The notes under the pieces are model-generated. The model was not told the DNA's origin and made no database searches. It saw only the letters and a program-made list of their open reading frames with translations. Made by a program: the position numbers and the translations under genes. Shown piece after piece: positions 1 to 7,427 of a stretch of DNA of 15,187 bases (within the stretch, counting starts at the first letter, position 1; each line of letters starts with the position of its first letter). Origin of the DNA: Competibacteraceae bacterium UBA6584 (lineage in GTDB: Bacteria > Pseudomonadota > Gammaproteobacteria > Competibacterales > Competibacteraceae); contig DJIW01000045.1 of NCBI GenBank assembly GCA_002433805.1, forward strand, positions 1 through 15,187, read 5' to 3'.

Positions 1-843
1 TTCGCGGATATCGCCGACCCGCGCGTCAGCATATTCTGCCGGCGGGACATCGGGGAACAGCTCGCGATAGATCGCCAAGACCTGATTCAAGGAAACCGCG
101 CGGCCCGTGCAAACGTTGTAACGACGGCTGGCGAGCCGCGCCCCGGTCAGCGCCTGACCGTTGGCTCGGGCCACATCTTTGACCGATATGAAATCGCGGG
201 TCTGTTCGCCGTCTCCATAAACCGTCACCGGAAAACCCCGCTGAAACCGGTCCGTGAAGAGGGAGAGGACGCCCGAGTAAGGTGAAGAAGGGTCTTGACG
301 CGGGCCGTAAACATTAAAATAACGCAAACAGGCCGCTTCCACTCCAAAACTGGCTGCGTAGCCGAGGAGCATGACCTCGGACGCCAGCTTGGCGGCGGCG
401 TAGGGTGATTGCGGTTGCGGCGTTGCGGACTCTTGGTTCGGTAAGGCCGCGGCCGTCCCATAAACGGCGGCGGACGAGGCGAACACCACGCGCTTGCAGG
501 AAAATTCAAGACATAGCTGCGCTAGCGTGTCGGTGGTGATCAAGTTAAGTCGGGCGTTTAGCGCAGGATCGCGAAAACTTTCCGGAACGCTTACCAATGC
601 CGCCAAATGCAGCACGCCAGCGAAACGATATCGTTCGAACAAGGCCCGCATCGTTACCTCGTCGCCCGCGTCGGCGAGCACCCACACGAAGTTGGGCGAA
701 GCGCGGGCGGCGGCGAGATTTTCCAGATGGCCGGTTCGTAGATTATCGACTCCCACGACCCGCTGTCCTTGGCCGAGCAACCATTCGACCGAATGGCTAC
801 CGATAAATCCGGCCGCGCCGGTCACTAAATAGCTGGATGTCAT
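1..843 (-). CDS. NAD-dependent epimerase/dehydratase, GalE/WbpP-like (3' end cut by window edge)
   Basis: An extended short-chain dehydrogenase/reductase that probably epimerises a UDP-hexose or UDP-N-acetylhexosamine at C4, supplying a precursor for surface glycans in the cytoplasm. The frame is open from an ATG at 843 to base 1, giving 281 residues without a stop. Visible motifs are the Rossmann dinucleotide loop TGAAGFIGS at residues 8-16, ASSAAVYG at 123-129 with the catalytic-type Ser, the YAAAK Tyr-Lys pair at 148-152, and LRYFNVYGPRQDP at 173-185, typical of GalE/WbpP-type epimerases. The family is usually about 310-340 residues, so roughly 30-60 are missing beyond the edge. The start is supported by an AGGAG box about 6 nt upstream. 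It is transcribed divergently from the lipid A acyltransferase gene. The family and the epimerase fold are clear; the exact sugar is not, and a 4,6-dehydratase is less likely but possible. Confidence 0.9.
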   Translation of the reverse strand, partial: MTSSYLVTGAAGFIGSHSVEWLLGQGQRVVGVDNLRTGHLENLAAARASPNFVWVLADAGDEVTMRALFERYRFAGVLHLAALVSVPESFRDPALNARLNLITTDTLAQLCLEFSCKRVVFASSAAVYGTAAALPNQESATPQPQSPYAAAKLASEVMLLGYAASFGVEAACLRYFNVYGPRQDPSSPYSGVLSLFTDRFQRGFPVTVYGDGEQTRDFISVKDVARANGQALTGARLASRRYNVCTGRAVSLNQVLAIYRELFPDVPPAEYADARVGDIRE

Positions 844-933
844 CGACTGCTCCTAGTCCGCGATGGTAAAAGGCGGGATGCTTGTACCGCGAGGGGTGCT
901 TACAATAGCGATTTTAGGGATGATCGCACAATC
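844..933. promoter_or_regulatory. Divergent intergenic region, candidate promoters
   Basis: This 90-bp gap separates the divergent epimerase and acyltransferase genes, so it should hold promoters for both. On the plus strand, TACAAT at 901-906 matches the sigma-70 -10 box at five of six positions and would place a start near 913, but no convincing -35 lies 16-18 bp upstream. On the minus strand a TATTGT hexamer lies 18 bp downstream of TTGTGC, a weak match. These are consensus comparisons by eye only. Confidence 0.25.
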
Positions 934-1863
934 GTGACCACCTCCCCCTCGCTGTTTCATCCGCATTTCCTGTTGCCGCGCTATTGGCCGATTTGGCTGG
1001 GTTTGGGACTGATGAAAATAATGGCGGCCCTGCCCTTTGGCTGGCAACTGGCGGCGGGCGGACAAGTCGGCCTCTGGCTCGGCAAAATCGCCCGCCGCAG
1101 ACGGCGCATCGCTGAAATCAATCTGAGTTTGTGTTTTCCCGAATGGTCCCCCGCCGAACGAAACCGCTTGCTGGAGGCGCATTTTGCCGCTCTGGGCATC
1201 GGTTTGTTCGAAACCGCTATGGCGTGGTGGGCGTCGGATGACCAATTGCGCCGCTTGGCCCGAGTGGAAGGGGCCGAACACCTCGAACATGCTCTAGCCC
1301 AGCGCAAGGGCGTACTGTTGTTGACCGGTCATTTCACCATGCTGGAACTGGGAGCTCGCTTTATTACCTGGCACCAGCCGTTTCACGCGATGTATCGATC
1401 CCATAAGAATCGGCTCTATGAAGCTGTGATGCGTCGAGAACGCGAGCGCCGCTCCCGCTTGCCGCCGTTGCCGCATGAAGATATGCGGGGTCTGCTGCGC
1501 GCGTTCAAAAAGGGGCGCGCTGTCTGGTACGCCCCCGATCAAAATCACGGCATCCGCAATAGCGTTTTCGTGCCTTTTTTTGGAGTAACCGCTTGCACGG
1601 TGATGGCCACCTCCCGGCTGGCGGCGCTCAGCGGCGCGGCGGTGGTGCCCTATTTTCCCAAGCGCCTGCCCGGACGGGCGGGCTATGAAGTCGTCATCCT
1701 GCCCGCCCTATCCGAGTTTCCAAGCGGGGATATCGAGGCCGATACCCGCCGCATTAACGAACTGCTGGAGCGGCACATCCGCGAAGCGCCGGAGCAGTAT
1801 CTGTGGGTGCACCGCCGCTTCAAGACGCAACCGCCGGGCGCGGCCAGCCCTTATGATCCTTAA
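934..1863 (+). CDS. lpxL: Lipid A late acyltransferase, LpxL/HtrB family
   Basis: A 309-residue inner-membrane acyltransferase expected to add a secondary fatty acyl chain from acyl-ACP to the Kdo-lipid A intermediate. The sequence follows E. coli LpxL along its length: an N-terminal PRYWPIWLGLG segment (residues 15-25) that begins the membrane anchor, LSLCFPEWSPAER near 65-76, the HX4E catalytic motif at H133 and E138 within GHFTMLELGAR, YAPDQNHG at 199-206, SVFVPFFGV at 210-218, and the C-terminal PEQYLWVHRRFKT. E. coli LpxL is 306 residues. The GTG at 934 is preferred because it restores the family N-terminus; no other in-frame start exists before the ATG at 1012. Its ribosome site is poor (AGGGA 13 nt upstream). 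The GT9 gene follows after 12 nt, suggesting co-transcription. LpxM or LpxP type specificity cannot be excluded. Confidence 0.93.
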   Translation: MTTSPSLFHPHFLLPRYWPIWLGLGLMKIMAALPFGWQLAAGGQVGLWLGKIARRRRRIAEINLSLCFPEWSPAERNRLLEAHFAALGIGLFETAMAWWASDDQLRRLARVEGAEHLEHALAQRKGVLLLTGHFTMLELGARFITWHQPFHAMYRSHKNRLYEAVMRRERERRSRLPPLPHEDMRGLLRAFKKGRAVWYAPDQNHGIRNSVFVPFFGVTACTVMATSRLAALSGAAVVPYFPKRLPGRAGYEVVILPALSEFPSGDIEADTRRINELLERHIREAPEQYLWVHRRFKTQPPGAASPYDP

Positions 1864-1875
1864 AGCCGGAATTCG

Positions 1876-2940
1876 ATGATGTTCGTCCGCGCCGATCTGC
1901 CCGCCGATCCCACGGTCCGGCGCATTTTAATCATCAAATGGAGCGCCATGGGCGATGTCATGATCGCCACCGCGCTGTTCGAGGACATCGCTCGGGCCTT
2001 TAAAGGGCGCGAACTCCATCTCAATACCTCGCCGGCCTGGGAACAGCTGTTCGTTGGCGATAGTCGGTTTCAGCGGGTGTTTGCCGTCGATTTTCGAAAT
2101 TCACCCCGGCCCTTCGCGCCGCTTCGGGAATGGCTGCTGAGAGTGAGACGAGCACGTTACGATCTGATCATCGACTTGCAGTCGAACGACCGTTCCCGAC
2201 TCTTGCTGGCGCTGCTGCGCCTGGGCGGCGCGCGCATTCCCCACCTAATCGGCATCAACCGGCGCTGGCCGTACAACCTCGTTCCGGAGACGGATTTTCC
2301 CCGTTCCACCCCGATCCTCACCCGAATGCGCGCCGCATTGAACGCCGGCGGCATCCCGACGGAGACCGACCGACCGGTTTTGCAGATCCCGGAACGGCAT
2401 CAGGCGCGCGCGCGCCAGTTGCTGGCGGCTCATCAGCTAGCGCCGGGGCGTTACGCGATCTTTTTAGCCGGATGCAGCGCCGGCGGCCGGCTCAAGCGCT
2501 GGGGCGCCGCGCGTTACGCCGCCTTAGCCGAACGGCTCCATCAGCAAGGATTGGATCGGATGGTCTTAATCGGGGGGCCGGATGACATGGAAGAATGCCG
2601 GCAGATCGCCGAGCGCTGCGGTGCCTGGCTGGTGAACCTCTGCGGTCAAACCGCCATCTTGGATATTCCAGCGCTGTGTGAATCCGCCTGTTTTATCGTG
2701 GCCAACGATACCGGCACCGCGCACTTAGCCGCACTCACCACCACGCCGATGACGGTAATTTGCGGGCCGACCGACCCCGTCCGGGTCAAACCGCTAGGCG
2801 AAAACGTGACCGCCTTACAGGCCGATCTGCCGTGCGTCAACTGCTATCTGAAGACCTGTTCGCACCAAACCTGCATGAAGATGATCACGCCGGCGCGCGT
2901 CCTGCGCCACCTCCAGCAAACCGTTCGCTGGCCGGCCTGA
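1876..2940 (+). CDS. GT9-family glycosyltransferase (ADP-heptose:LPS heptosyltransferase type)
   Basis: A 354-residue GT-B enzyme of the heptosyltransferase family, expected to act at the cytoplasmic face of the inner membrane and transfer ADP-heptose (or a related sugar) to the growing LPS core. The N-terminal LIIKWSAMGDVMIATALF at 18-35 contains the conserved GD with the presumed catalytic Asp27. A KRWG segment at 207-210, LIGGPDD at 231-237 and NDTGTAHLAAL at 277-287 form the nucleotide-sugar site typical of WaaC/WaaF/WaaQ. The C-terminus has the four-cysteine pattern PCxxCxxxxCxxxxC (residues 319-333), common in the WaaQ/WaaF-like branch. Two adjacent ATG codons (1876, 1879) are possible starts; no strong ribosome site is visible. 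It lies 12 nt after the acyltransferase gene and probably shares its transcript. Family assignment is firm; acceptor position is not. Confidence 0.9.
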   Translation: MMFVRADLPADPTVRRILIIKWSAMGDVMIATALFEDIARAFKGRELHLNTSPAWEQLFVGDSRFQRVFAVDFRNSPRPFAPLREWLLRVRRARYDLIIDLQSNDRSRLLLALLRLGGARIPHLIGINRRWPYNLVPETDFPRSTPILTRMRAALNAGGIPTETDRPVLQIPERHQARARQLLAAHQLAPGRYAIFLAGCSAGGRLKRWGAARYAALAERLHQQGLDRMVLIGGPDDMEECRQIAERCGAWLVNLCGQTAILDIPALCESACFIVANDTGTAHLAALTTTPMTVICGPTDPVRVKPLGENVTALQADLPCVNCYLKTCSHQTCMKMITPARVLRHLQQTVRWPA

Positions 2941-2962
2941 CGGTCGTCAGCCCTGTCGAGAA

Positions 2963-3793
2963 TCAAGGCTTATCAGAGGAACGGGCTTGATATTCGCCGG
3001 GCAGCGGCGGGGCGTCATCCGGCAGCAACTGCCGGCCGTATTTGGCGAACTGGCGGTGTTCGTGGAGCTTGGCGTATTTGAGAAAAACGTAGAACGCCGC
3101 GATCACCGAATTGATGAAACCGGCCCATCCATTTAAAAAATTCCTTTTAAACAGATAGCTGCGGATAAAAAATAGCGGCGGATACACGAGCATGATCAGC
3201 CGGATGCCCCAGCGCTGCTTGCTGAGTTTTTCCGCGACCAAGCCGGTCGAATAAGCGTTGATCTTATCGACCTTGGTGTGGATATCGGTTTCCCCGTAAT
3301 GGTACAGCGGCGATTTGAGGCGGGCGACGCTGCCTTGGACCTTGGGCGCGGCGTGGATCGGCATATCGTCGATCAACCCCTTGCGCTTGTCGAACAAGCG
3401 CAAATAATGGTTCATTCGCGTCGCCGGATTGTACATCCGCCAGAACATCTGTTCTTGGCGCGGCATTTCGTAGCCGTCCGCCGTCGGACCCGCTTTCAAC
3501 AACTGGCGAATTTCAGTCTGGAGCGCGGGCGACAGCACTTCGTCGGCGTCGAGCAGCAGCACCCAATCGTGGCGGGTGGTCGCCAGCGCCATCCGCTTCT
3601 GCGGCCCGTAACCGCTGAAAGGATGCTGGGTGATCCGCGCGCCGTAACGGTGGCCGATGGCGAGCGTGTCGTCGGTGCTGAACGAATCCAGCATCACGAT
3701 CTCATCGGCCCACTTGACGCTCTCCAGGCAGGCGGGCAAAGTGCGACCGTTATTGTAGGTGGTGACAAACACCGAAAGTGGTTTATCGGCCAT
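2963..3793 (-). CDS. GT2-family glycosyltransferase, WaaE/KdtX-like
   Basis: A 276-residue inverting GT-A enzyme probably adding a glucose-type residue to the inner core of LPS. The nucleotide-binding start SVFVTTYNNGRTL (residues 7-19), DSFSTDDT at 36-43 and the metal-binding DADE at 82-85 identify GT2. The later RWGIRLIMLVYPPLFFIRSY (194-213) and the hydrophobic stretch around 224-240 match the membrane-associated C-terminal region of WaaE-like proteins. The ATG at 3793 is chosen because LSVFVTTYNN is normally within about ten residues of the N-terminus; an open frame extends 42 codons further to 3919 but is low-complexity and unlike the family. The gene converges on the GT9 gene with 22 bp between stops, and diverges from the next GT4 gene. 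Donor and acceptor are unknown. Confidence 0.88.
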   Translation of the reverse strand: MADKPLSVFVTTYNNGRTLPACLESVKWADEIVMLDSFSTDDTLAIGHRYGARITQHPFSGYGPQKRMALATTRHDWVLLLDADEVLSPALQTEIRQLLKAGPTADGYEMPRQEQMFWRMYNPATRMNHYLRLFDKRKGLIDDMPIHAAPKVQGSVARLKSPLYHYGETDIHTKVDKINAYSTGLVAEKLSKQRWGIRLIMLVYPPLFFIRSYLFKRNFLNGWAGFINSVIAAFYVFLKYAKLHEHRQFAKYGRQLLPDDAPPLPGEYQARSSDKP

Positions 3794-3911
3794 GACATCA
3801 TCTATATCGAGCCGGCAGGCTTTCTTATCGTCCGGACCCGTGGTTTGGGAAAACGGCTCGCCCTCCGGCGCAAAACAAAACGGCTCCGTGACGCTTTTTG
3901 ATTCGCTCGCA
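3794..3911. promoter_or_regulatory. Divergent intergenic region with 10-bp direct repeat
   Basis: If the homology-based starts at 3793 (minus) and 3912 (plus) are right, this 118-bp stretch is non-coding and holds both promoters. No confident -35/-10 pair was found on either strand; a TATAGA-like hexamer lies only about 13 nt before the minus-strand start. The most distinctive element is a repeated AAAACGGCTC, listed separately. Confidence 0.3.
3850..3886. repeat. Pair of 10-bp direct repeats AAAACGGCTC
   Basis: The sequence AAAACGGCTC occurs at 3850-3859 and again at 3877-3886, with a 27-bp period, inside the divergent intergenic region. The copies are exact over 10 bp and differ immediately after. 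A spacing of 27 bp is about two and a half helical turns. It could be a paired operator site or chance; function is not shown by the sequence. Confidence 0.45.
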
Positions 3912-5024
3912 ATGTTCAATCATCCTCCTGACGGGAGTTCCGACACAACCCAACCGCTGCTATCGGCGCACGTCATCGGCGGCCGGTTGCTGGGCGGTGC
4001 CGAATTGTTTTACGCGCGCTTGGTCAATGCCTTGCACCGGCGCGGCCATTGCGCGTTGGCGGTCACCCATCCCAACAGCTTGATCGCCAAGGAGCTTTGC
4101 GCGGAAATCCCGCAAGTCCCCATTCCGATGCGCGGGATTTGGGATTTGTGGTCGCGCTGGCAAATCCGAGAGCTCGTCCGCAAATACCAACCGGCCATCG
4201 TCCAAACTTACATGGGCCGGGCCACTCGCTTGACCCATCTGCCTGTCGGACAGCGCCCCATTCATTTGGCCCGGTTGGGAGGTTACTACAGCCTTGACGG
4301 CTACCGCCATGCTGACGCCTGGATCGGCAACACGCAAGGCATCTGCGATTATTTGATCCGCAACGGTCTGCCGGCCGAGCGGGTGTTTCACATCGGCAAT
4401 TTTATTGTGCCGCCCGAGCCCAGCCCTCCGGAACGCTTGATGCAGCGGCGCCGGAAATTGGCCGTTCCGGACGACGCCTTGCTGGTGGTGGCGGTCGGCC
4501 GCCTGCATCCGGTCAAGGGCTTTGAGGATCTGTTGGGCGCTTTCGCCAGCCTGCCCGCCCGCCTCGGCGGCCGCCCGATCTATCTGATCGTCGTGGGCGA
4601 CGGCCCGCTCAACCAAGCGCTGCGCCAGTTGGCCGAACAACTGGCCATCGCCGATCGAATCCGCTGGACCGGCTGGCAACGCAATCCTGGACATTTTCAG
4701 GAATTGGCCGACTTGATCGTCTGTCCCTCCCGGCACGAACCCTTGGGCAATGTCATCCTTGAAGCCTGGGCGTGGCGACGGCCGGTGGTGGCGACTCTCG
4801 CGCTCGGTCCCGCCGAAATCGCCGCCCATCAGGAAGACGCCTGGTTGGTGCCCATCGCCGCGCCCGAGGAGCTGGCCAAAGCCATGCGCACCCTGCTGGA
4901 AGATGCCCCCCTGCGAGACTGCCTTGCGGCCAACGGCCACCGCAAGGCGATCACGGCCTACAGCGAAGAGGTTATCGTCAGCGCCTATCTGGAGTTGTAC
5001 GCCCACTTACTGGCAACATCATAA
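3912..5024 (+). CDS. GT4-family glycosyltransferase
   Basis: A 370-residue retaining GT-B glycosyltransferase, expected to add a hexose to LPS core or surface glycan from a nucleotide sugar in the cytoplasm. The N-terminal acceptor domain begins VIGGRLLGGAELF (21-33), the typical glycine-rich first loop. The C-terminal donor domain starts at VAVGRLHPVKGFEDLL (193-208), followed by VVGDGPL at 227-233, and contains the EX7E motif at E276 and E284 within SRHEPLGNVILEAW. The frame is open from 3759, but the ATG at 3912 is preferred because it places VIGG near the N-terminus and the upstream extension looks like antisense of the neighbouring gene's leader. Its ribosome site is weak. The stop codon overlaps the convergent ligase gene by 6 nt. 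Family is certain; sugar specificity is unknown. Confidence 0.9.
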   Translation: MFNHPPDGSSDTTQPLLSAHVIGGRLLGGAELFYARLVNALHRRGHCALAVTHPNSLIAKELCAEIPQVPIPMRGIWDLWSRWQIRELVRKYQPAIVQTYMGRATRLTHLPVGQRPIHLARLGGYYSLDGYRHADAWIGNTQGICDYLIRNGLPAERVFHIGNFIVPPEPSPPERLMQRRRKLAVPDDALLVVAVGRLHPVKGFEDLLGAFASLPARLGGRPIYLIVVGDGPLNQALRQLAEQLAIADRIRWTGWQRNPGHFQELADLIVCPSRHEPLGNVILEAWAWRRPVVATLALGPAEIAAHQEDAWLVPIAAPEELAKAMRTLLEDAPLRDCLAANGHRKAITAYSEEVIVSAYLELYAHLLATS

Positions 5025-6242
5025 GGCGACGCCCACCTTTTCCGCGTTGGCCCCTCCGGTTTTTCCGGTCAGATAACTCAGGGCGCCAAGGCAAAGAAAC
5101 AGATAGGCGAAATGCCGGGAAGTATAAGAAAAACTCAACAGCGCGGACCCCATGATCCCCGATGCGGCCGCCAGCAACACGCCCGCCCGTTGTCGGTCTT
5201 GAAGCGACAACCGCTCCCACCGCCGGGCCAGACGCCCGAACACCGCGCCGATCAACCCCAAGAGCGCGCTGACCCCCAGTATCCCGGTCTCATACCAAGC
5301 TTCCAGCAAAAAATTATGCAAGTGGTGGACTTGGATTTTCTGACCGTTCAACTCAAAGCTCAAAATCTCCGCGGCGCGATGACCGTTGCCCAAACCCACG
5401 CCGAGCCAGGGCCGTTGCGGCGGATGCGCCAACGCCTGCCGCCACAGCGCCGTTCGCCCGGCGGTAAAGGCGTCCAAGGGCCGCGCCGGATCTAAATTCA
5501 TCTTGCGAAACGGTCCGGGGTTCAAGACGATAGCCGCCGCCAGCACCGCCGCCGCCAGCGCGGCAATCCAACGCCAGCGCCAACCCAGGACCAGCTTGCC
5601 GAACACGATCAACCCCACCAACAGGCCCAGCAAGGCGGCCCGCCCCTCCGATAGCGCCACATAAGCCAGGACAATGGCGACGGCCGCGGCCATGCCCCCG
5701 TAACGACGGCGGATGTTTTCATCCCGCCACCAAATCCACGCCAATAGAAAAGGCAGCAAAAACGGTAGATTATCTTCCTGAAGTTGGAGCCCTGGATCGA
5801 AGGGCCGCCCGGCAAATCCCAACCGGTAATACAGCGCCAGTCCATACAGACCGATCAGCACGCTCACCCCGACCAGCGCCACGGCTCGCAACAAGCGATC
5901 CAGCGCGTCCGGCGATTCCCACAACGCGGCCTGAACCAACAACAAACTCAAACTGGAGGCAAGAAATCCCGGCCAAAGCCGCATGCTTTCACCGGCGCTC
6001 ATCGCACCCGGAATTCCCGCTAAAAACACCCCCAGCACGAGCAAATAAAATAAAGTCACCGCCGGATCGAGTCGCTGTCGGCGGCTCCAAAGGCTGAGCA
6101 ACCCCCAAACTCCGTACAGCGAGACGAGGGTGTTATACAAGCCGCGCCCGCCTAATTCGGCCAAAGGCAGCAACGCCGGCAATAGCCAGCCGTGTTGAAA
6201 AAAAGCCGATTCAACCCGCTGATGGAGCGCGGCGAATGTCAT
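5019..6242 (-). CDS. O-antigen ligase/polymerase family membrane protein (WaaL/Wzy_C type)
   Basis: A 407-residue polytopic inner-membrane protein likely to ligate an undecaprenyl-linked glycan to lipid A-core on the periplasmic side, or to polymerise such glycans. About ten or more hydrophobic segments are visible, for example residues 61-80, 91-107, 118-137, 158-172, 184-197, 203-219, 225-240, 319-337 and a C-terminal set. Between them lies a large periplasmic-type loop. Family hallmarks are SEGRAALLGLLVG (198-210) with Arg201, GRTALWRQALAHP (262-274), GVGLGNG (281-287), and the His-rich HHLHNFLLEAWYETGILG (306-323) containing the conserved ligase histidine. The ATG at 6242 lies inside the end of the upstream GT9 gene (32-nt overlap), so translation is probably coupled. 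Its stop overlaps the convergent GT4 gene. Ligase versus polymerase cannot be settled by sequence; the core-gene context favours ligase. Confidence 0.88.
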   Translation of the reverse strand: MTFAALHQRVESAFFQHGWLLPALLPLAELGGRGLYNTLVSLYGVWGLLSLWSRRQRLDPAVTLFYLLVLGVFLAGIPGAMSAGESMRLWPGFLASSLSLLLVQAALWESPDALDRLLRAVALVGVSVLIGLYGLALYYRLGFAGRPFDPGLQLQEDNLPFLLPFLLAWIWWRDENIRRRYGGMAAAVAIVLAYVALSEGRAALLGLLVGLIVFGKLVLGWRWRWIAALAAAVLAAAIVLNPGPFRKMNLDPARPLDAFTAGRTALWRQALAHPPQRPWLGVGLGNGHRAAEILSFELNGQKIQVHHLHNFLLEAWYETGILGVSALLGLIGAVFGRLARRWERLSLQDRQRAGVLLAAASGIMGSALLSFSYTSRHFAYLFLCLGALSYLTGKTGGANAEKVGVAL

Positions 6243-7233
6243 CGGGTCGATCCAGCCATGCCAGCGCCTCCAAAACCTGATGGACCGTGATGGCGGCCAT
6301 GCCGCCCGCGAGGTCTGCGGGGACGATAGCCTGGATAAATGGTGAGTGCGTCAGCGGCGGCGAGCCGCCGAACAAGCCGAAAGACGGCACTTGCAGCGCG
6401 GCGGCCATGTTGAGCGCGCCGGTGTCGTTGCCGATGTAGCAGCGGCACCCGGCCAGCAGCGCGGCGGTGTGCTCCAACGGCAGCGCCACCGCATCGGCCG
6501 CAGCCCCGCCGCCTTCGATAACCCGCGCCAGAATGGCGTCGGCCATCACCCTTTCCGTCGGCCCGCCCACCACCACGACCGAACCGTGACCGGTTCGAGC
6601 CAGCGCCAGCGCCAATTCGGAGAAGCGTTGCGCGCCCCACTGCTTGTAGGGTTCGCTGCTGCCGATCCCTAGGGCGATCCACGGTTTCGGCCACGCCGCA
6701 AAGAGGTCCGCGACGGTTTGTTCCGCCGCCGCCGCCACCGTCAAGCGAGGCTCGGATTCCAGCGGCTGAAGACCGAGCAAGGCCATCAGCGCATCGGCCC
6801 GCGCCATCGGCTGGGCCAAGCGATAGCCGGCGGACAATCGCGCCGGTCCATTGAGCAGCCAGCGCTGCAAGCCGATGCCGTAGCCGATCCGCTCCGGGAT
6901 GCCCGCCAGCCAGGTCGCCAGCGCGTAGCGGGCGCTGCCGTGCAAAACCCACACTCGCTGGTAGGCTTCCTTGCGCAATAAAGCCGCCAGCCGCAACAGC
7001 CCGCTGGCCCCGGCATGACGGCCAGAATCGCGCTCCAACCAAAAAACCCGCTCCACGCTGGGATCGGCATCGAGCAAGCGATGCGCCAGGGAACGCGGCT
7101 TGGTCAGGATATCCACCCGGCCGGAATAGGTCGTGGTCGCGATGGCGTGAATGTAAGGCAAATGCCACACCATATCGCCGATGCCCGGCAAGGGTTGCAC
7201 CACCAGCGTTCGGCCGGAAGGCGCGAGCTTCAT
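6211..7233 (-). CDS. GT9-family glycosyltransferase (second heptosyltransferase-like protein)
   Basis: A 340-residue GT-B protein of the heptosyltransferase family. LVVQPLPGIGDMVWHLPYI (10-28) carries the conserved GD at 19-20. IALGIGSSEPYKQWG forms the start of the C-terminal domain, VVVVGGPTE follows, and GNDTGALNMAAAL with FGLFGGSPP make up the ADP-sugar site. It differs from the GT9 enzyme at 1876-2940: it lacks the C-terminal four-cysteine pattern and has NDTGALN in place of NDTGTAH, so the two probably serve different steps. The ATG at 7233 is the first start in frame and gives a normal family N-terminus; ribosome site weak. The ligase gene begins inside its last 32 nt, forming a two-gene unit. 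It diverges from the AsnB-type gene. Heptose as donor is an inference from family. Confidence 0.88.
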   Translation of the reverse strand: MKLAPSGRTLVVQPLPGIGDMVWHLPYIHAIATTTYSGRVDILTKPRSLAHRLLDADPSVERVFWLERDSGRHAGASGLLRLAALLRKEAYQRVWVLHGSARYALATWLAGIPERIGYGIGLQRWLLNGPARLSAGYRLAQPMARADALMALLGLQPLESEPRLTVAAAAEQTVADLFAAWPKPWIALGIGSSEPYKQWGAQRFSELALALARTGHGSVVVVGGPTERVMADAILARVIEGGGAAADAVALPLEHTAALLAGCRCYIGNDTGALNMAAALQVPSFGLFGGSPPLTHSPFIQAIVPADLAGGMAAITVHQVLEALAWLDRPDDIRRAPSAG

Positions 7234-7427
7234 CGACCGACCGGGTTGGGCGGATCCGAACTGACGCGAGACCGTCGGGTCCGCCTCCTCTCGTTCCGTC
7301 TGCCTCCGCTCCGTCTGTCTGCCTTCATGCCGTCGCTCGATTACAAATCCGAGAATGCGCGTGGGTTGAAAACTATATCATAGCCGCGGCGCCGATCGGG
7401 TTCGGCGGGAATCGGGAGCAAGCGCCC
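7234..7427. promoter_or_regulatory. Divergent intergenic region, candidate promoters
   Basis: The largest non-coding gap in the window (194 bp), between the minus-strand GT9-ligase pair and the plus-strand AsnB-type gene. On the plus strand TATCAT at 7376-7381 matches the -10 consensus at five of six positions inside a locally AT-rich patch, with no good -35. On the minus strand TATGAT (same patch) and TGTAAT are similar weak candidates. A pyrimidine-rich 15-nt imperfect tandem repeat lies at 7292-7321. A GGGAG ribosome site at 7414-7418 serves the AsnB-type gene. Confidence 0.3.
7292..7321. repeat. Imperfect 15-nt tandem repeat, pyrimidine-rich
   Basis: CGTTCCGTCTGCCTC (7292-7306) is followed directly by CGCTCCGTCTGTCTG (7307-7321), 12 of 15 identical, within a pyrimidine-rich tract running from about 7281 to 7326. 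On the minus strand it is a purine-rich leader about 60-90 nt before the GT9 gene. A third, more degenerate unit may precede it. It may be a simple-sequence remnant or a regulatory tract. Confidence 0.4.

Noticed and set aside
225..509. Minus-strand 94-codon open frame at the left end
   Set aside because: It lies in another frame of the real epimerase gene, which is open from 843 to base 1 with full SDR motifs; the 94-residue product has no recognisable pattern.
1575..1581. Run of seven T in the acyltransferase gene as a slippage site (a similar run near 10505 lies in the ELM1-family gene)
   Set aside because: Both runs lie in intact frames encoding conserved segments; nothing indicates programmed frameshifting.
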